This document shows positions 20,011 through 28,760 of a stretch of 64,000 bases of DNA, in pieces. The stretch's first letter is position 1. Each line of letters starts with the position of its first letter. A program made the position numbers and the translations under genes. A model generated the notes under the pieces. That model was not told where the DNA came from. It searched no databases and saw only the letters and a list, made by a program, of their open reading frames with translations. The stretch comes from Tissierella sp. MB52-C2 (lineage in GTDB: Bacteria > Bacillota > Clostridia > Tissierellales > Tissierellaceae): assembly GCF_030931715.1 (NCBI RefSeq), contig NZ_CP133261.1, positions 2,024,643 through 2,088,642 of the forward strand, read 5' to 3'.

Positions 20011-20316
20011 TTATTCACCATCCTTTTCTAATAACGCTCTTGCTTGACGGCCTATATATAAAAGTTCAGGAACTGCTTTCCCAAAATCATGTTTATAATA
20101 TGGATTGACCTCTATCAAGTCACCTGTTACTACTCTTCCAATATAAGTTTCTATTTTGACTTTATCTCCAATATTTGCACTATCTTCTAATAAAAAGCCT
20201 TTATCCCACATTTCTAAAGGCACATTTTGTGTATCTTCTGGAATGCCTGATGCCCTTTCTCCTATCTTTAACACAACAGTATGAATCCTTACCCAATCAC
20301 CACGTTTAGCATCCAT
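20011..20316 (-). CDS. ortA: 2-amino-4-oxopentanoate thiolase, alpha subunit
   Basis: The small (about 101 aa) partner of OrtB. It is beta-rich with no known catalytic motif by itself, and its length matches OrtA. The start at the second methionine (20316) is chosen because GGAGGG lies 6 nt before it and directly touches the first ATG at 20322. It is 14 bp after ord and 2 bp before ortB. Confidence 0.93.
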   Translation of the reverse strand: MDAKRGDWVRIHTVVLKIGERASGIPEDTQNVPLEMWDKGFLLEDSANIGDKVKIETYIGRVVTGDLIEVNPYYKHDFGKAVPELLYIGRQARALLEKDGE

Positions 20317-20330
20317 TTCCATCCCTCCAC

Positions 20331-21386
20331 TTATTCTTCTATTAGCTCTCTCATATCTCCCATGATTGCTCTTGGTACTGGCAAGTCTATCATTGTTTTT
20401 AATCCTGGTCTTGAATTTATTACATTTGGTATCATATTAACTGTCATAGCTATGGTTCCAATACCACCAGGAACCTCTGGAGTTATTTTCATGCTTATAT
20501 CTGGTGTACCTTTTATAGTTATATAGTCTCCTGTTTTTACATTTTCTAGATGAGGTTCTACTTGTTGAGGATGTAACATTTCAATCTTTAATTCTCCATC
20601 AACATAGCCATAACCCTTCATATTACATCCAGCCACATCTCCTGCCTGAACTTCTGCATAAGGAGCTTTTCTATATACTGATGATACAATTGGTGCTTTT
20701 GTTAATTTGATTTCATCACTTAATTTCCATCCTAAAGCATCTGTAATCATATTTATAGATTCTGGAAATCCTACATGGCCTGCCAAATCATCTTCTTCTA
20801 CTCTTCTATTAAACTCATCTACAGTTATACCTACACCTTGTTCATGCATTACTGCTGGTCCAAAGGGTGAGAGGTCATTTACTCTTTCTGCCTTAATGCT
20901 TTCAACGTCAATACAAGCTCCCGTTAAAGTAACAACAAGTAAATCCATAATAAGTCCTGGATTTATTCCAGTTCCCAATACAGTAACTCCATTTTCTTTA
21001 GCTACTCTATCTAATTCTTTAGCTAATTCTGGTTCTTGTGCCTGTGGATATGCCATTTCTTCAGCAGTGGTTATTACATTGATGCCCTTTTCTAAACAAT
21101 ATATTATTTTATTATAAGCTCCTTTTACAAAAGAATCTGTTGCAAGAAGTACAATATCGGCAGCTTTATCTGTTATAATATCTTCTACCTTATCACTAAC
21201 TATTACTTCCTTTCTATCGCCCTTTTCAATTCCTAAAATGTCAAAAATACTCTTATTTATTTTTTCTGGATGAGTATCACAAACTCCTACTATTTCTACA
21301 CCTTTTTTATTTAACAACATATCTGCTATTCCACTTCCCATAGCTCCAAAACCCCACAATATTACCTTTACATTATCTTTTCTCAT
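20331..21386 (-). CDS. ord: 2,4-diaminopentanoate dehydrogenase
   Basis: Oxidatively deaminates 2,4-diaminopentanoate at C4 to 2-amino-4-oxopentanoate with NAD(P)+. The 351-aa protein begins with a Rossmann fold (GFGAMG, 12-17; ILWGFGAMGSGIAD context) and has the dihydrodipicolinate-reductase-like central domain with GTGINPGLIMDLL. It starts at ATG after TAGGAGGTT as the first gene of the ornithine operon, 40 bp downstream of a sigma-54 promoter. Placement first in the operon matches known ornithine clusters. Confidence 0.96.
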   Translation of the reverse strand: MRKDNVKVILWGFGAMGSGIADMLLNKKGVEIVGVCDTHPEKINKSIFDILGIEKGDRKEVIVSDKVEDIITDKAADIVLLATDSFVKGAYNKIIYCLEKGINVITTAEEMAYPQAQEPELAKELDRVAKENGVTVLGTGINPGLIMDLLVVTLTGACIDVESIKAERVNDLSPFGPAVMHEQGVGITVDEFNRRVEEDDLAGHVGFPESINMITDALGWKLSDEIKLTKAPIVSSVYRKAPYAEVQAGDVAGCNMKGYGYVDGELKIEMLHPQQVEPHLENVKTGDYITIKGTPDISMKITPEVPGGIGTIAMTVNMIPNVINSRPGLKTMIDLPVPRAIMGDMRELIEE

Positions 21387-21425
21387 TTTATTAACCTCCT
21401 AAATTAAATTTCCGTTATTAAAATA

Positions 21426-21441
21426 TGCAATTTTGCTGCCA
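21426..21441 (-). promoter_or_regulatory. Sigma-54 promoter of the ornithine operon
   Basis: TGGCAG-CAAAA-TTGCA on the minus strand is a near-perfect -24/-12 element, placed 40-55 bp before the ord start codon. Confidence 0.9.
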
Positions 21442-21542
21442 AGTTTATTTTATCTATTTATTACTAAAAATACTATAATCCTCAATAAGATTTATGGTGT
21501 TTTATGAAAATTTTCAATTATCTATAATTAAATAATTAAAAA

Positions 21543-21582
21543 ATGCAATAATTTTTGCATCAACACGCAAATATTATTGCAT
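21543..21582 (-). promoter_or_regulatory. Enhancer-like dyads upstream of the ornithine operon
   Basis: Two copies of an 18-bp dyad, ATGCAATAATTTTTGCAT (21543-21560) and ACGCAAATATTATTGCAT (21565-21582), share ACGCAA/ATGCAA-N6-TTGCAT arms with 22 bp between centres, about two helical turns. They lie about 115-155 bp upstream of the sigma-54 promoter, just beyond the stop codon of the activator gene. This is the expected form and place of enhancer-binding-protein sites. Confidence 0.75.
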
Positions 21583-22994
21583 CAGAACGTATATTTTTTT
21601 AATTTATGCTGTAAAGTCTGCCTTTTTATCCCTAATTCTTTTGCAGCCTTAGTTATATTATTCTCGTTTCTTTCTAATGCATTTAATATAATGTCTTTTT
21701 CCATTTCTTCTAAAATATCTGGTAGAGATTTATTTTTACCTTCTAAAATAATTGCTTTTTTTAGGGGTTTATCTTCCATTATATGAATTGAAGAAATAAA
21801 ATCTTCTTTTTTTAATATCGTTTCTTTATCAGATACTATATTCATAGCTCCTTCCAAAACATTTCCCAATTCCCTCACATTTCCAGGCCATGTATATTCC
21901 ATAAAATAATATAATACATCTTTAGATATTTCTTTTATATTTTTTTTAAATAAAAGATTGTATTTTCTTATGAAGTATTCAGATAATACGGAAATATCAT
22001 TTTTCCTCTCAGCCATGGATGGTATCTTTATAAAAATAACATTTAGTCTATAATATAGGTCTTTTCTAATGGTTCCATTTTTTACACTTTTTAAAGGATC
22101 TTCATTGGTAGTAGCTATAATTCGCACATCTATAGGTATATCCTTTTTTCCACCAACTCGTCTTATATATCCTTCTTGCAAAACTCTTAAAAGCTTAGCC
22201 TGCAGCGATAGTGACATGGAGTTTATTTCATCTAACATAAGAGTTCCACCATTGGCTTGTTCAAATATACCTTCCCTTTCAACGGCTCCCGTAAATCCAC
22301 CCTTATCAGTTCCAAATAAAATTCCCTCTAATAAGGATTCAGGTATAGCAGCACAATTTTGAGCTATAAAAGGCTTATTTTTTCTTTTTCCACCATAATG
22401 AATGCTTTGAGCAAATAATTCCTTTCCAGTACCAGTATCTCCATAGATTAAGACGCTTGATGTGGTGTCCTTAGCTTTCTTAGCTATTTTCTTAGCTAAT
22501 TCTAGCGACTTATCATTTCCTATAATATCATCAAAATTATATCTTTTTATTTGATTTTTTAGATTTTTCCTATCTTTTTGAGTTAAGTTTAGTTTGTTTT
22601 GTAATTCTATTAATTGATCAGATAAATTTTTAATATGGGTTATATTATTGGCTATTTCAAGAGCCCCTATTATTTTATCATTATCATAAAGAGGTATAGT
22701 TGAGTTTATGGTAGTTATTCTCTGCCCTTTAAAATTTAAGTAGGATTGTGTACTATTGAATATTCCCTCTCCAGTATGAAGAACTTTTATTAGAGTAGAA
22801 GTCTCTTCGTTTAAACTAGGGAATATCTCCAAAATATCTTTCTCAAGTACCTGATTTCTATCTACACCTTCTAATTTCGCCATAAAATCATTATAAATAA
22901 CAGTATTTCTTTCATTATCTATAACATGAATGCCTATATCTGCATGGTGCAAAATATTTTGCATTATTATTTTATTTAAATCTGCTTTTTTCAT
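21582..22994 (-). CDS. Sigma-54-dependent activator, probable regulator of ornithine fermentation
   Basis: A 470-aa protein with a PAS sensor (about 1-115), a short coiled coil (about 120-150), an AAA+ domain with Walker A GDTGTGKE (185-192) and a C-terminal Fis-type helix-turn-helix (NNITKAAKELGIKRQTLQHK). The sigma-54 contact loop is GGFTGA (232-237), one residue off the GAFTGA consensus. It is PAS-based without a receiver, like RocR, which responds to ornithine or citrulline in Bacillus. It is 10 bp after pgeF and directly upstream of the dyads and sigma-54 promoter of the ornithine operon, so ornithine-responsive control is a strong inference. Confidence 0.93.
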   Translation of the reverse strand: MKKADLNKIIMQNILHHADIGIHVIDNERNTVIYNDFMAKLEGVDRNQVLEKDILEIFPSLNEETSTLIKVLHTGEGIFNSTQSYLNFKGQRITTINSTIPLYDNDKIIGALEIANNITHIKNLSDQLIELQNKLNLTQKDRKNLKNQIKRYNFDDIIGNDKSLELAKKIAKKAKDTTSSVLIYGDTGTGKELFAQSIHYGGKRKNKPFIAQNCAAIPESLLEGILFGTDKGGFTGAVEREGIFEQANGGTLMLDEINSMSLSLQAKLLRVLQEGYIRRVGGKKDIPIDVRIIATTNEDPLKSVKNGTIRKDLYYRLNVIFIKIPSMAERKNDISVLSEYFIRKYNLLFKKNIKEISKDVLYYFMEYTWPGNVRELGNVLEGAMNIVSDKETILKKEDFISSIHIMEDKPLKKAIILEGKNKSLPDILEEMEKDIILNALERNENNITKAAKELGIKRQTLQHKLKKYTF

Positions 22995-23004
22995 TATATC
23001 ATCC

Positions 23005-23739
23005 TTAATTTAAGGTAATAGCTGCTATCATCCTATTCTTTGTGCCATTTTCCTTTCTATAGGAATATAAGGTATCTAAATTACAACCTGTACAGAAATT
23101 ACTTTCAAATATATTTTTTTCTTCTATTCCAAGAGACAATAAATTTAATTTATTTACTTTCCATAGATCTAAATATATACTATTATCCTTCTTTATGATT
23201 ATATCTAAATAATTTGGATATTTATCTGTAAAAAGCTTTTCCACATCAGAACCTATTTCATAACATTCAACAGATATAGACGGACCTATGGCAACCTTTA
23301 TATCTTTAATATTTGATTTAAATTCATTAATCATATTTTCTATCATTACTTTGTTTATATTGTTTAAGGTACCTTTCCAGCCAGCATGGGCCATTCCTAT
23401 TACTTCTTTTATATTATCATAAAAGTAAATAGGTACACAATCTGCATGGTAGGTACACAGAGCTATGCCCTTCTCTTGCGTAATAAGTCCATCTACCTTT
23501 TCAACAGTTATATCTCTATTGTCTTGATCCTTTATAATTAATACATCAGTTCCATGGACTTGCTTTGCTCTATATATCTTTTCTTCTGGAATATCTAATA
23601 CATAAGATAAATTATGAAATATCTTATCCTGCTCCCAACCTATTCTAGTTGAAAAAAGATGGTTTATTCTCTTCTCTTCATTAAATCCATTTATCTCATA
23701 GTATAAAATCTTATCTCTATATTTTTTTATAACAGTCAT
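23005..23739 (-). CDS. pgeF: Peptidoglycan editing factor PgeF (YlmD/YfiH laccase-domain family)
   Basis: A 244-aa cytoplasmic Cu-oxidase_4 domain protein. In E. coli the homologue corrects misincorporated serine in the muropeptide stem; older literature calls it a laccase or adenosine-metabolising enzyme. Metal-ligand motifs are visible: TYHADCVP, GMAHAGWKGT and the SNFCTGCNLDTLYSYR region near the C terminus (read as separate ligands). It starts at ATG after ATAGGAGA, 2 bp after nrdR. It ends the cell-wall/sporulation block, the place of ylmD in the dcw region of many Firmicutes. Confidence 0.92.
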   Translation of the reverse strand: MTVIKKYRDKILYYEINGFNEEKRINHLFSTRIGWEQDKIFHNLSYVLDIPEEKIYRAKQVHGTDVLIIKDQDNRDITVEKVDGLITQEKGIALCTYHADCVPIYFYDNIKEVIGMAHAGWKGTLNNINKVMIENMINEFKSNIKDIKVAIGPSISVECYEIGSDVEKLFTDKYPNYLDIIIKKDNSIYLDLWKVNKLNLLSLGIEEKNIFESNFCTGCNLDTLYSYRKENGTKNRMIAAITLN

Positions 23740-23741
23740 AT

Positions 23742-24212
23742 CTATCTCCTATTCTCATTTCCCTCATCTAAAATTTTTTTTAATTCCTCCATAAAAGAAT
23801 TCAAATCTTTAAACTGTCTATATACAGAGGCAAATCTTACATAAGATACTTCATCTATATCCTTTAATTTATTCATAACCATTTCACCAATTTCATCGGA
23901 TTTTACTTCTCTTTCTAAGGAGTTATAAAGTGATTTTTCTATTTCATCTACTATATTTTCAATGGTTATTATAGATACTGGTCTTTTTTCGCAAGATTTT
24001 ATGATTCCATTTAATAGCTTGTTTCTATTAAAAGCTTGCCTATTACCATCTTTTTTCACTACTATAAGAGGTATCTCTTCTATCTTTTCATAGGTAGTAA
24101 ATCTTTTACAGCATTTCATACATTCTCTTCTCCTACGAATTGCTTGTCCTTCATCGGTAGGTCTAGAATCTATTACTTTTGACTCAAAATATGCACAAAA
24201 TGGACATTTCAT
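23742..24212 (-). CDS. nrdR: Transcriptional repressor NrdR
   Basis: Represses ribonucleotide reductase genes according to ATP/dATP level. From the ATG at 24212 (after AGAGGTG) the protein is 156 aa, the usual length. It has an N-terminal zinc ribbon (CPFC ... CMKC) followed by an ATP-cone ([20 protein letters not shown]). An ATG nine codons upstream has no ribosome site. No nrd genes or clear NrdR boxes are seen in the window. NrdR near sigG and ylmC is a recurrent Clostridia arrangement. Confidence 0.96.
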   Translation of the reverse strand: MKCPFCAYFESKVIDSRPTDEGQAIRRRRECMKCCKRFTTYEKIEEIPLIVVKKDGNRQAFNRNKLLNGIIKSCEKRPVSIITIENIVDEIEKSLYNSLEREVKSDEIGEMVMNKLKDIDEVSYVRFASVYRQFKDLNSFMEELKKILDEGNENRR

Positions 24213-24269
24213 ATTTTCACCTCTTCTTAAGTTATACATCTTTATTATATTATAACCACCATTAAATGT

Positions 24270-24518
24270 CTATTCTAGTAATTCACCTTTATAGTCTACT
24301 AAAATAATATCTGTACCTATTCTTACTATATCATTCCAAGGAATAATCATTTCTGTATTTTTCCCAAATAAACCTAACATCTTACCCATTCCGCCTACTA
24401 CTATCCCATCAATATAACCTTCCTCTAGATTTAGCTCAAAATCATCAGCATATCCTATTCTTTCACCATTGTTTATATTTATTATTTCCTTTTCTCTTAT
24501 TTCTGATAATTTAAACAT
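24270..24518 (-). CDS. ylmC: YlmC/YmxH family PRC-barrel sporulation protein
   Basis: An 82-aa single PRC-barrel protein of the YlmC/YmxH family, widespread in spore formers. The family signature is visible as GERIGYADDFELNLEEGYIDGIV and then a MIIPWNDIVRIGTDIILVD stretch (shown in parts). It starts at ATG after AGAGGTGAAAG, between sigG and nrdR. Expression with sigG is likely; its molecular role is not established. Confidence 0.9.
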   Translation of the reverse strand: MFKLSEIREKEIININNGERIGYADDFELNLEEGYIDGIVVGGMGKMLGLFGKNTEMIIPWNDIVRIGTDIILVDYKGELLE

Positions 24519-24536
24519 ACTTTCACCTCTTTATAT

Positions 24537-24580
24537 ATATTTACCCCTTATTATGTTTATATATAATAAGGGGTAAATAT
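24537..24580 (-). other. 18-bp stem-loop between sigG and ylmC
   Basis: A perfect 18-bp stem (24537-24554 with 24563-24580) has no U-run on the minus strand and ends about 18 nt before the ylmC start. It may partly terminate, process or stabilise the sigG mRNA. Confidence 0.6.
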
Positions 24581-24614
24581 GACTAAATCTATAGAATTTT
24601 ATACTATCTTACTG

Positions 24615-25388
24615 TTATACATATTTTCTCATTTGCCTTAAGGCATTTTTTTCAAGTCTAGATACTTGAGCCTGTGAAATGCCTATTTCCTCTGCGACTT
24701 CCATTTGAGTTTTACCTTCATAAAATCTTAAGTTTAAAATTTGTTTTTCCCTAGTATTTAGTTTTGTCATGGCCTCTCTTAAAGCTATTTCTCTTAACCA
24801 AACCTCGTCTTCAGCCTTATCATCCTTTACTTGGTCCATGACAAATATGGCATCTCCACTATCATGGAATATTGGTTCAAACAGAGAAACTGGCTCTTGA
24901 ATTGCTTCTAAGGCAAATACCACATCTTCCTTAGGCAATCCTAACTCCTCTGCTATTTCATATACAGTAGGTTCCTTGGAATTTTTATTAATCAACTGTT
25001 CTCTAGCATTTAAAGCTTTATAGGCTATATCTCTTAAAGACCTAGAGACTCTAATTGAATTATTATCTCTCAAATATCTTCTTATTTCTCCTATGATCAT
25101 AGGCACAGCATAAGTGGAAAAACGTACATTTTGACTTAAATCAAAATTATCAATTGCCTTTATTAGCCCAATACATCCCACTTGAAATAAATCGTCAACA
25201 TGTTCTCCTCTTCTATTAAATCTTTGGATTATACTAAGTACTAATCTTAAATTTCCTTGAATAAACTCTTCCCTTGCTTGTAAATCTCCTGCCTTTATTT
25301 TAACAAATAATTTTTGCATCTGCTCATTAGTGAGTACTGGAAGCTTTGCAGTGTTTACTCCGCATATTTCAACTTTAGATATATGCAT
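24615..25388 (-). CDS. sigG: RNA polymerase sporulation sigma factor SigG
   Basis: The late forespore sigma factor. The 257-aa sequence has region 1.2/2 (EEFIQGNLRLVLSIIQRF, then DLFQVGCIGLIKAIDNFD), region 3 and a region 4.2 helix-turn-helix (TQMEVAEEIGISQAQVSRLEK). The N-terminal start MHISKVEICGVNTAKLP is typical of SigG and not SigF. It lies downstream of sigE in the conserved spoIIGA-sigE-sigG order, separated by a hairpin, so it can be read from its own promoter or by read-through. Confidence 0.97.
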   Translation of the reverse strand: MHISKVEICGVNTAKLPVLTNEQMQKLFVKIKAGDLQAREEFIQGNLRLVLSIIQRFNRRGEHVDDLFQVGCIGLIKAIDNFDLSQNVRFSTYAVPMIIGEIRRYLRDNNSIRVSRSLRDIAYKALNAREQLINKNSKEPTVYEIAEELGLPKEDVVFALEAIQEPVSLFEPIFHDSGDAIFVMDQVKDDKAEDEVWLREIALREAMTKLNTREKQILNLRFYEGKTQMEVAEEIGISQAQVSRLEKNALRQMRKYV

Positions 25389-25433
25389 TTAATTTCATCC
25401 TTTCATGCTGTATTGCCCCTTTCGTATAAAATT

Positions 25434-25480
25434 ATTGCCTCTAAAATTATTTTTATTCAAAAAATAATTTTAGAGGCAAT
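25434..25480 (-). terminator. Terminator-like hairpin after sigE
   Basis: A perfect 21-bp stem (25434-25454 with 25460-25480) just after the sigE stop, with only a weak U-rich tail. It may separate sigE from sigG transcription. Confidence 0.7.
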
Positions 25481-25485
25481 CCATT

Positions 25486-26208
25486 TTACATCAATTTTAC
25501 CATTTCTTTCTTTAATCTTTTTATTATTCTTTTTTCCAGTCTAGATATATAGGATTGAGATATCCCAAGCATATCTGCCACCTCTTTTTGAGTCTTTTCT
25601 TTTCCGTTAGTATTATGAAGTCCAAATCGTAATTCTATTATGGTTTTCTCTCTATTTGATAATTTATCAATTGACTGTCTTAAAAGAGCTTTATCCACTT
25701 CCATTTCTATATCTTTAAATATTATATCTCCTTCAGTACCCATAATATCAGATAATAAAAGTTCATTACCATCCCAATCTGTATTTAAGGGTTCATCTAA
25801 AGATATTTCTGATTTCATTTTACTAGTTCTTCTTAAGTACATTAAGATTTCATTTTCTATACATTTGGATGCATAGGTTGCCAGTTTAATATTTTTATCT
25901 GGATCAAAAGTATTTACGGCTTTAATTAATCCTATGGTACCTATGGATATAAGATCTTCTATAGATATTTTAGTATTTTCAAATTTTCTTGCTATATATA
26001 CTACAAGTCTTAGATTTCTTTCGATTAAAATACTTTTTACACTTTCATCTGTCTTGAGAATAGATAGATAATATTCTTCTTCTTCTGGATTCAATGGTGG
26101 AGGCAATACTTCTCCACTACCTATATAATAAATTCCTTTAACTAAGTTTAATTTATGTAATATCCTGTATATAAACCTATGTAATTTCATTTTAATTTTC
26201 TTTAACAC
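25486..26208 (-). CDS. sigE: Pro-sigma-E (mother-cell sporulation sigma factor)
   Basis: Early mother-cell sigma factor, 240 aa, made as an inactive precursor: the basic, hydrophobic pro-sequence is visible (residues 1 to about 28) ahead of the mature part. Region 2 shows [16 protein letters not shown] and [18 protein letters not shown]; region 4 [21 protein letters not shown]. It starts at GTG after GGAGGGG and overlaps the 3' end of spoIIGA by 17 bp, so the processing protease and its substrate are translationally coupled. Confidence 0.97.
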   Translation of the reverse strand: MLKKIKMKLHRFIYRILHKLNLVKGIYYIGSGEVLPPPLNPEEEEYYLSILKTDESVKSILIERNLRLVVYIARKFENTKISIEDLISIGTIGLIKAVNTFDPDKNIKLATYASKCIENEILMYLRRTSKMKSEISLDEPLNTDWDGNELLLSDIMGTEGDIIFKDIEMEVDKALLRQSIDKLSNREKTIIELRFGLHNTNGKEKTQKEVADMLGISQSYISRLEKRIIKRLKKEMVKLM

Positions 26209-27115
26209 TTAAATCCCCTCCATTTAATATACTTATATTTAATAATCCATTATATTGGTCATCATGGGACAGCCTGTCATTAAATATACCTATTAATAAA
26301 TCATCATATATTTTTTCAGACTCATCCTCTAAAATAGTAATATAATCTGGTTTAAACCCCAATAGAATACCATTTTTTGCACCTACTGCCTTAAATGGAA
26401 TAAGCCGCAGTATAACTTCATCACCTATATCTCCTAAGACTCCTTGAATAGATATAAAATCATCTTCCCTATTATTATCATATATATTTTTCAACCTTTC
26501 TGGTAATAAATCTTTTATTACTCTATACTCCACAACAAATACTGGAGACTTGGATATTGGCTCTATTAAGGAATTTCCTGTATCTGTAAGTGCTGTAAAA
26601 CACACCTTTTGGTTATTTAAATAGATTGTCACATCTAATAATTCCTTTTCCTTAGATACTTTCTCTTGATAATACTGAACTATTCCTGTAATCATAATTC
26701 CACCTAAGACTACTCCTAAAAATATATACTTCATAGGTATAGAATGATTTATCCCAGTATAGTTAAATAATATGTCTTCGTAACTATTTGTAAAATAATA
26801 TGTTCCTATACTTGCTCCTGCAAATACAAAAGACACAACGTAAAAAGCCGATAATTGTTTTAAATATAAACTCAAAGACTTAGAATTATATGCTAATTTA
26901 ACTATGAGTATAGATATTATTATTTTCATAAAAAAGTTTGTCAGAAAACTTAATATGGGAAAAAATAAAACAAATGGATATAAAGCTGCTATGGTTGAAG
27001 TAATAAAAATCCGACTTTTCTTTGTCTTTGTTCTAGTAATTATTTTAGTACTTTGTAAAATAGCATAATTTATAAGGAAATTTTCAATAAATAAATATTC
27101 TGCTACTACATACAA
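26192..27115 (-). CDS. spoIIGA: Sigma-E processing peptidase SpoIIGA
   Basis: Membrane-bound aspartic protease that removes the SigE pro-sequence. At 307 aa it has five N-terminal membrane segments (about residues 1-150) and a cytoplasmic C-terminal domain with the catalytic motif TDTGNSL near 178. It starts at TTG, 6 nt after GGAGG. Its promoter has the long-spaced form typical of Spo0A-activated spoIIG. Confidence 0.95.
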   Translation of the reverse strand: MYVVAEYLFIENFLINYAILQSTKIITRTKTKKSRIFITSTIAALYPFVLFFPILSFLTNFFMKIIISILIVKLAYNSKSLSLYLKQLSAFYVVSFVFAGASIGTYYFTNSYEDILFNYTGINHSIPMKYIFLGVVLGGIMITGIVQYYQEKVSKEKELLDVTIYLNNQKVCFTALTDTGNSLIEPISKSPVFVVEYRVIKDLLPERLKNIYDNNREDDFISIQGVLGDIGDEVILRLIPFKAVGAKNGILLGFKPDYITILEDESEKIYDDLLIGIFNDRLSHDDQYNGLLNISILNGGDLSVKEN

Positions 27116-27153
27116 AGAAATACCTCCTCTGTCTATTTTATTCTCTAATAATT

Positions 27154-27186
27154 ATTATAGGACATATAATCTAAAATTTTTGTCAT
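27154..27186 (-). promoter_or_regulatory. Putative Spo0A-activated promoter of spoIIGA-sigE
   Basis: -35-like ATGACA (27181-27186) and perfect -10 TATAAT (27154-27159) are separated by 21 bp, close to the unusual 22-bp spacing of the Spo0A-dependent spoIIG promoter of B. subtilis. A 0A-box-like TGACAAA (27179-27185) overlaps the -35, and a second, TGACGAG (27212-27218), lies about 33 bp upstream. Confidence 0.65.
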
Positions 27187-27200
27187 TTTATAGATAATAA

Positions 27201-27234
27201 AAAAAACGTATCTCGTCAATAAGATACGTTTTTT
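27201..27234 (-). terminator. Terminator of ftsZ
   Basis: A 13-bp stem (27201-27213 with 27222-27234) ending in a U-run on the minus strand, 17 bp after the ftsZ stop. Confidence 0.88.
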
Positions 27235-27250
27235 TACTTATTTTTTATTT

Positions 27251-28348
27251 CTATATATCTTTTCTATCTCTTCTTCTAAGGAAAATCGGAATATCCAATT
27301 CATCTACATCAGCGGCAGATGCTGCTTCTTCTTTTGCTTCTGCAGCCTCACCAGTATTGTTTACTTCCTCTTGCGCTTGTTTTTTCTCTACTGTAGCTTG
27401 GTCGAATCCTGTTGCAATTACAGTTATTTTTAATTCCTCTTTTAAGCTTTCATCTATACCTGCACCAAATATTATATTGGCATCTTTATCTACAGCTGCC
27501 CTAATTAAATCTGCTGCTTCATTGACTTCAAATATACCTAAATCATCTCCACCAGTTATATTCAATAGTACAGACTTTGCTCCTTCTATGGATGTCTCTA
27601 ATAATGGAGACTTAATTGCTTGCTTTGCTGCTTCGGTTGCTCTATTATCTCCAGCAGCTCTACCAATTCCCATATGTGCTATGCCTTTAGCATACATTAT
27701 TGTTTTAACATCTGCGAAATCCAGATTTATAAGATTTGGTACAGCTATTAAATCTGATATACCTTGGATTCCTTGTTTAAGTACTTCATCTGCCATCATA
27801 AAAGCTTCTACCATAGTAGTTTTCTTGTCTGAAACTTGAAGCAATCTATCATTTGGAATAGTAACTAAAGTATCTACTTTAGACTTTAACTCTTCAATTC
27901 CTTGCTCAGCATGTTTTAACCTTCTAGGTCCTTCAAAGGTAAATGGTTTAGTAACTACACCAACTGTAAGTATACCTAATTCCTTAGCTATTTCTGCTAC
28001 TACAGGGGCAGCACCAGTACCAGTTCCTCCACCCATTCCAGCCGTAATAAAAATCATATCGGCTCCTTTTATGGATTCCATTATTTCATTTCTATTTTCT
28101 TCTGCAGCCTTTGCTCCAATATCTGGATTTGCACCAGCACCTAAACCTCTCGTTAGTTTTTCTCCTAATTGAAGCTTTACTTCTGCCTTTGAAGAATACA
28201 GTGCTTGTCTATCTGTATTTAATGCGATAAAATCAATACCCCTAACACCATGCTCAACCATTCTATTTACGGCATTATTTCCACCACCACCCACACCTAT
28301 AACCTTTATTTTAGCAAATTGATCAACATCAACATCAAAATCAAACAT
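27251..28348 (-). CDS. ftsZ: Cell division protein FtsZ
   Basis: The tubulin-like GTPase forming the division ring. The 365-aa protein has the nucleotide-binding start [13 protein letters not shown], the tubulin signature [18 protein letters not shown] near 107 and the T7 loop [11 protein letters not shown] near 205. A variable linker leads to the conserved C-terminal tail [10 protein letters not shown], which binds FtsA/SepF-type partners. It starts at ATG after AAGGGGG. There is no ftsA next to it, so membrane attachment must rely on a partner encoded elsewhere. Confidence 0.98.
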   Translation of the reverse strand: MFDFDVDVDQFAKIKVIGVGGGGNNAVNRMVEHGVRGIDFIALNTDRQALYSSKAEVKLQLGEKLTRGLGAGANPDIGAKAAEENRNEIMESIKGADMIFITAGMGGGTGTGAAPVVAEIAKELGILTVGVVTKPFTFEGPRRLKHAEQGIEELKSKVDTLVTIPNDRLLQVSDKKTTMVEAFMMADEVLKQGIQGISDLIAVPNLINLDFADVKTIMYAKGIAHMGIGRAAGDNRATEAAKQAIKSPLLETSIEGAKSVLLNITGGDDLGIFEVNEAADLIRAAVDKDANIIFGAGIDESLKEELKITVIATGFDQATVEKKQAQEEVNNTGEAAEAKEEAASAADVDELDIPIFLRRRDRKDI

Positions 28349-28406
28349 CTTTTTTCCCCCTTCTCTTATAGTAGATAATCCTATATCTTGTATGATTATT
28401 TAAACA

Positions 28407-28760
28407 TTAATTAGATTCTTTTCTTTTGAATAGAAGATTTCTTCTAATTTTTGCAAAGTTTTCAAAAAGTCGTCCTCCAAAAGTAAATATAGCTGCATAA
28501 TATAATGGTACTCCTAATCTATCACCTAAATAAGCTAGAAATGCTGCTAAAACTGCATTTCCAAAAAAACCTGAAATAAATATATTTATATTAAAGTTTT
28601 TTTCTAGATTAGCTCTTATACCACCAAATACTGAATCTAAGCAAGCCAATATTGCTACAGATATATAAAGTGAATAGGCTGTATTGTAAGTATAAGGCAG
28701 AATAAACCCTATTACAGCTCCTATTAAAATTCCAATTAGTGCAAAAAACAATTTAATCAC
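28407..28760 (-). CDS. sbp: Small basic membrane protein (DUF1290 / Sbp)
   Basis: A 117-aa protein with about four membrane segments and a basic C terminus (KIRRNLLFKRK). Sbp lies between ftsQ-DUF881 genes and ftsZ in many Firmicutes; its role is unknown. The start is either the GTG used here or a TTG three codons later; the latter has better spacing from AAAGGG. It overlaps the previous DUF881 gene. Confidence 0.88.
   Translation of the reverse strand: MIKLFFALIGILIGAVIGFILPYTYNTAYSLYISVAILACLDSVFGGIRANLEKNFNINIFISGFFGNAVLAAFLAYLGDRLGVPLYYAAIFTFGGRLFENFAKIRRNLLFKRKESN

Noticed and set aside
24537-24580. Hairpin as a normal terminator of sigG
   Set aside because: The stem is strong but has no U-run on the minus strand, so it is listed only as a stem-loop.
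27357-27839. 160-codon plus-strand frame opposite ftsZ
   Set aside because: It is a complement shadow of a clear ftsZ gene, with no ribosome site and Ser/Thr-rich low-complexity translation.
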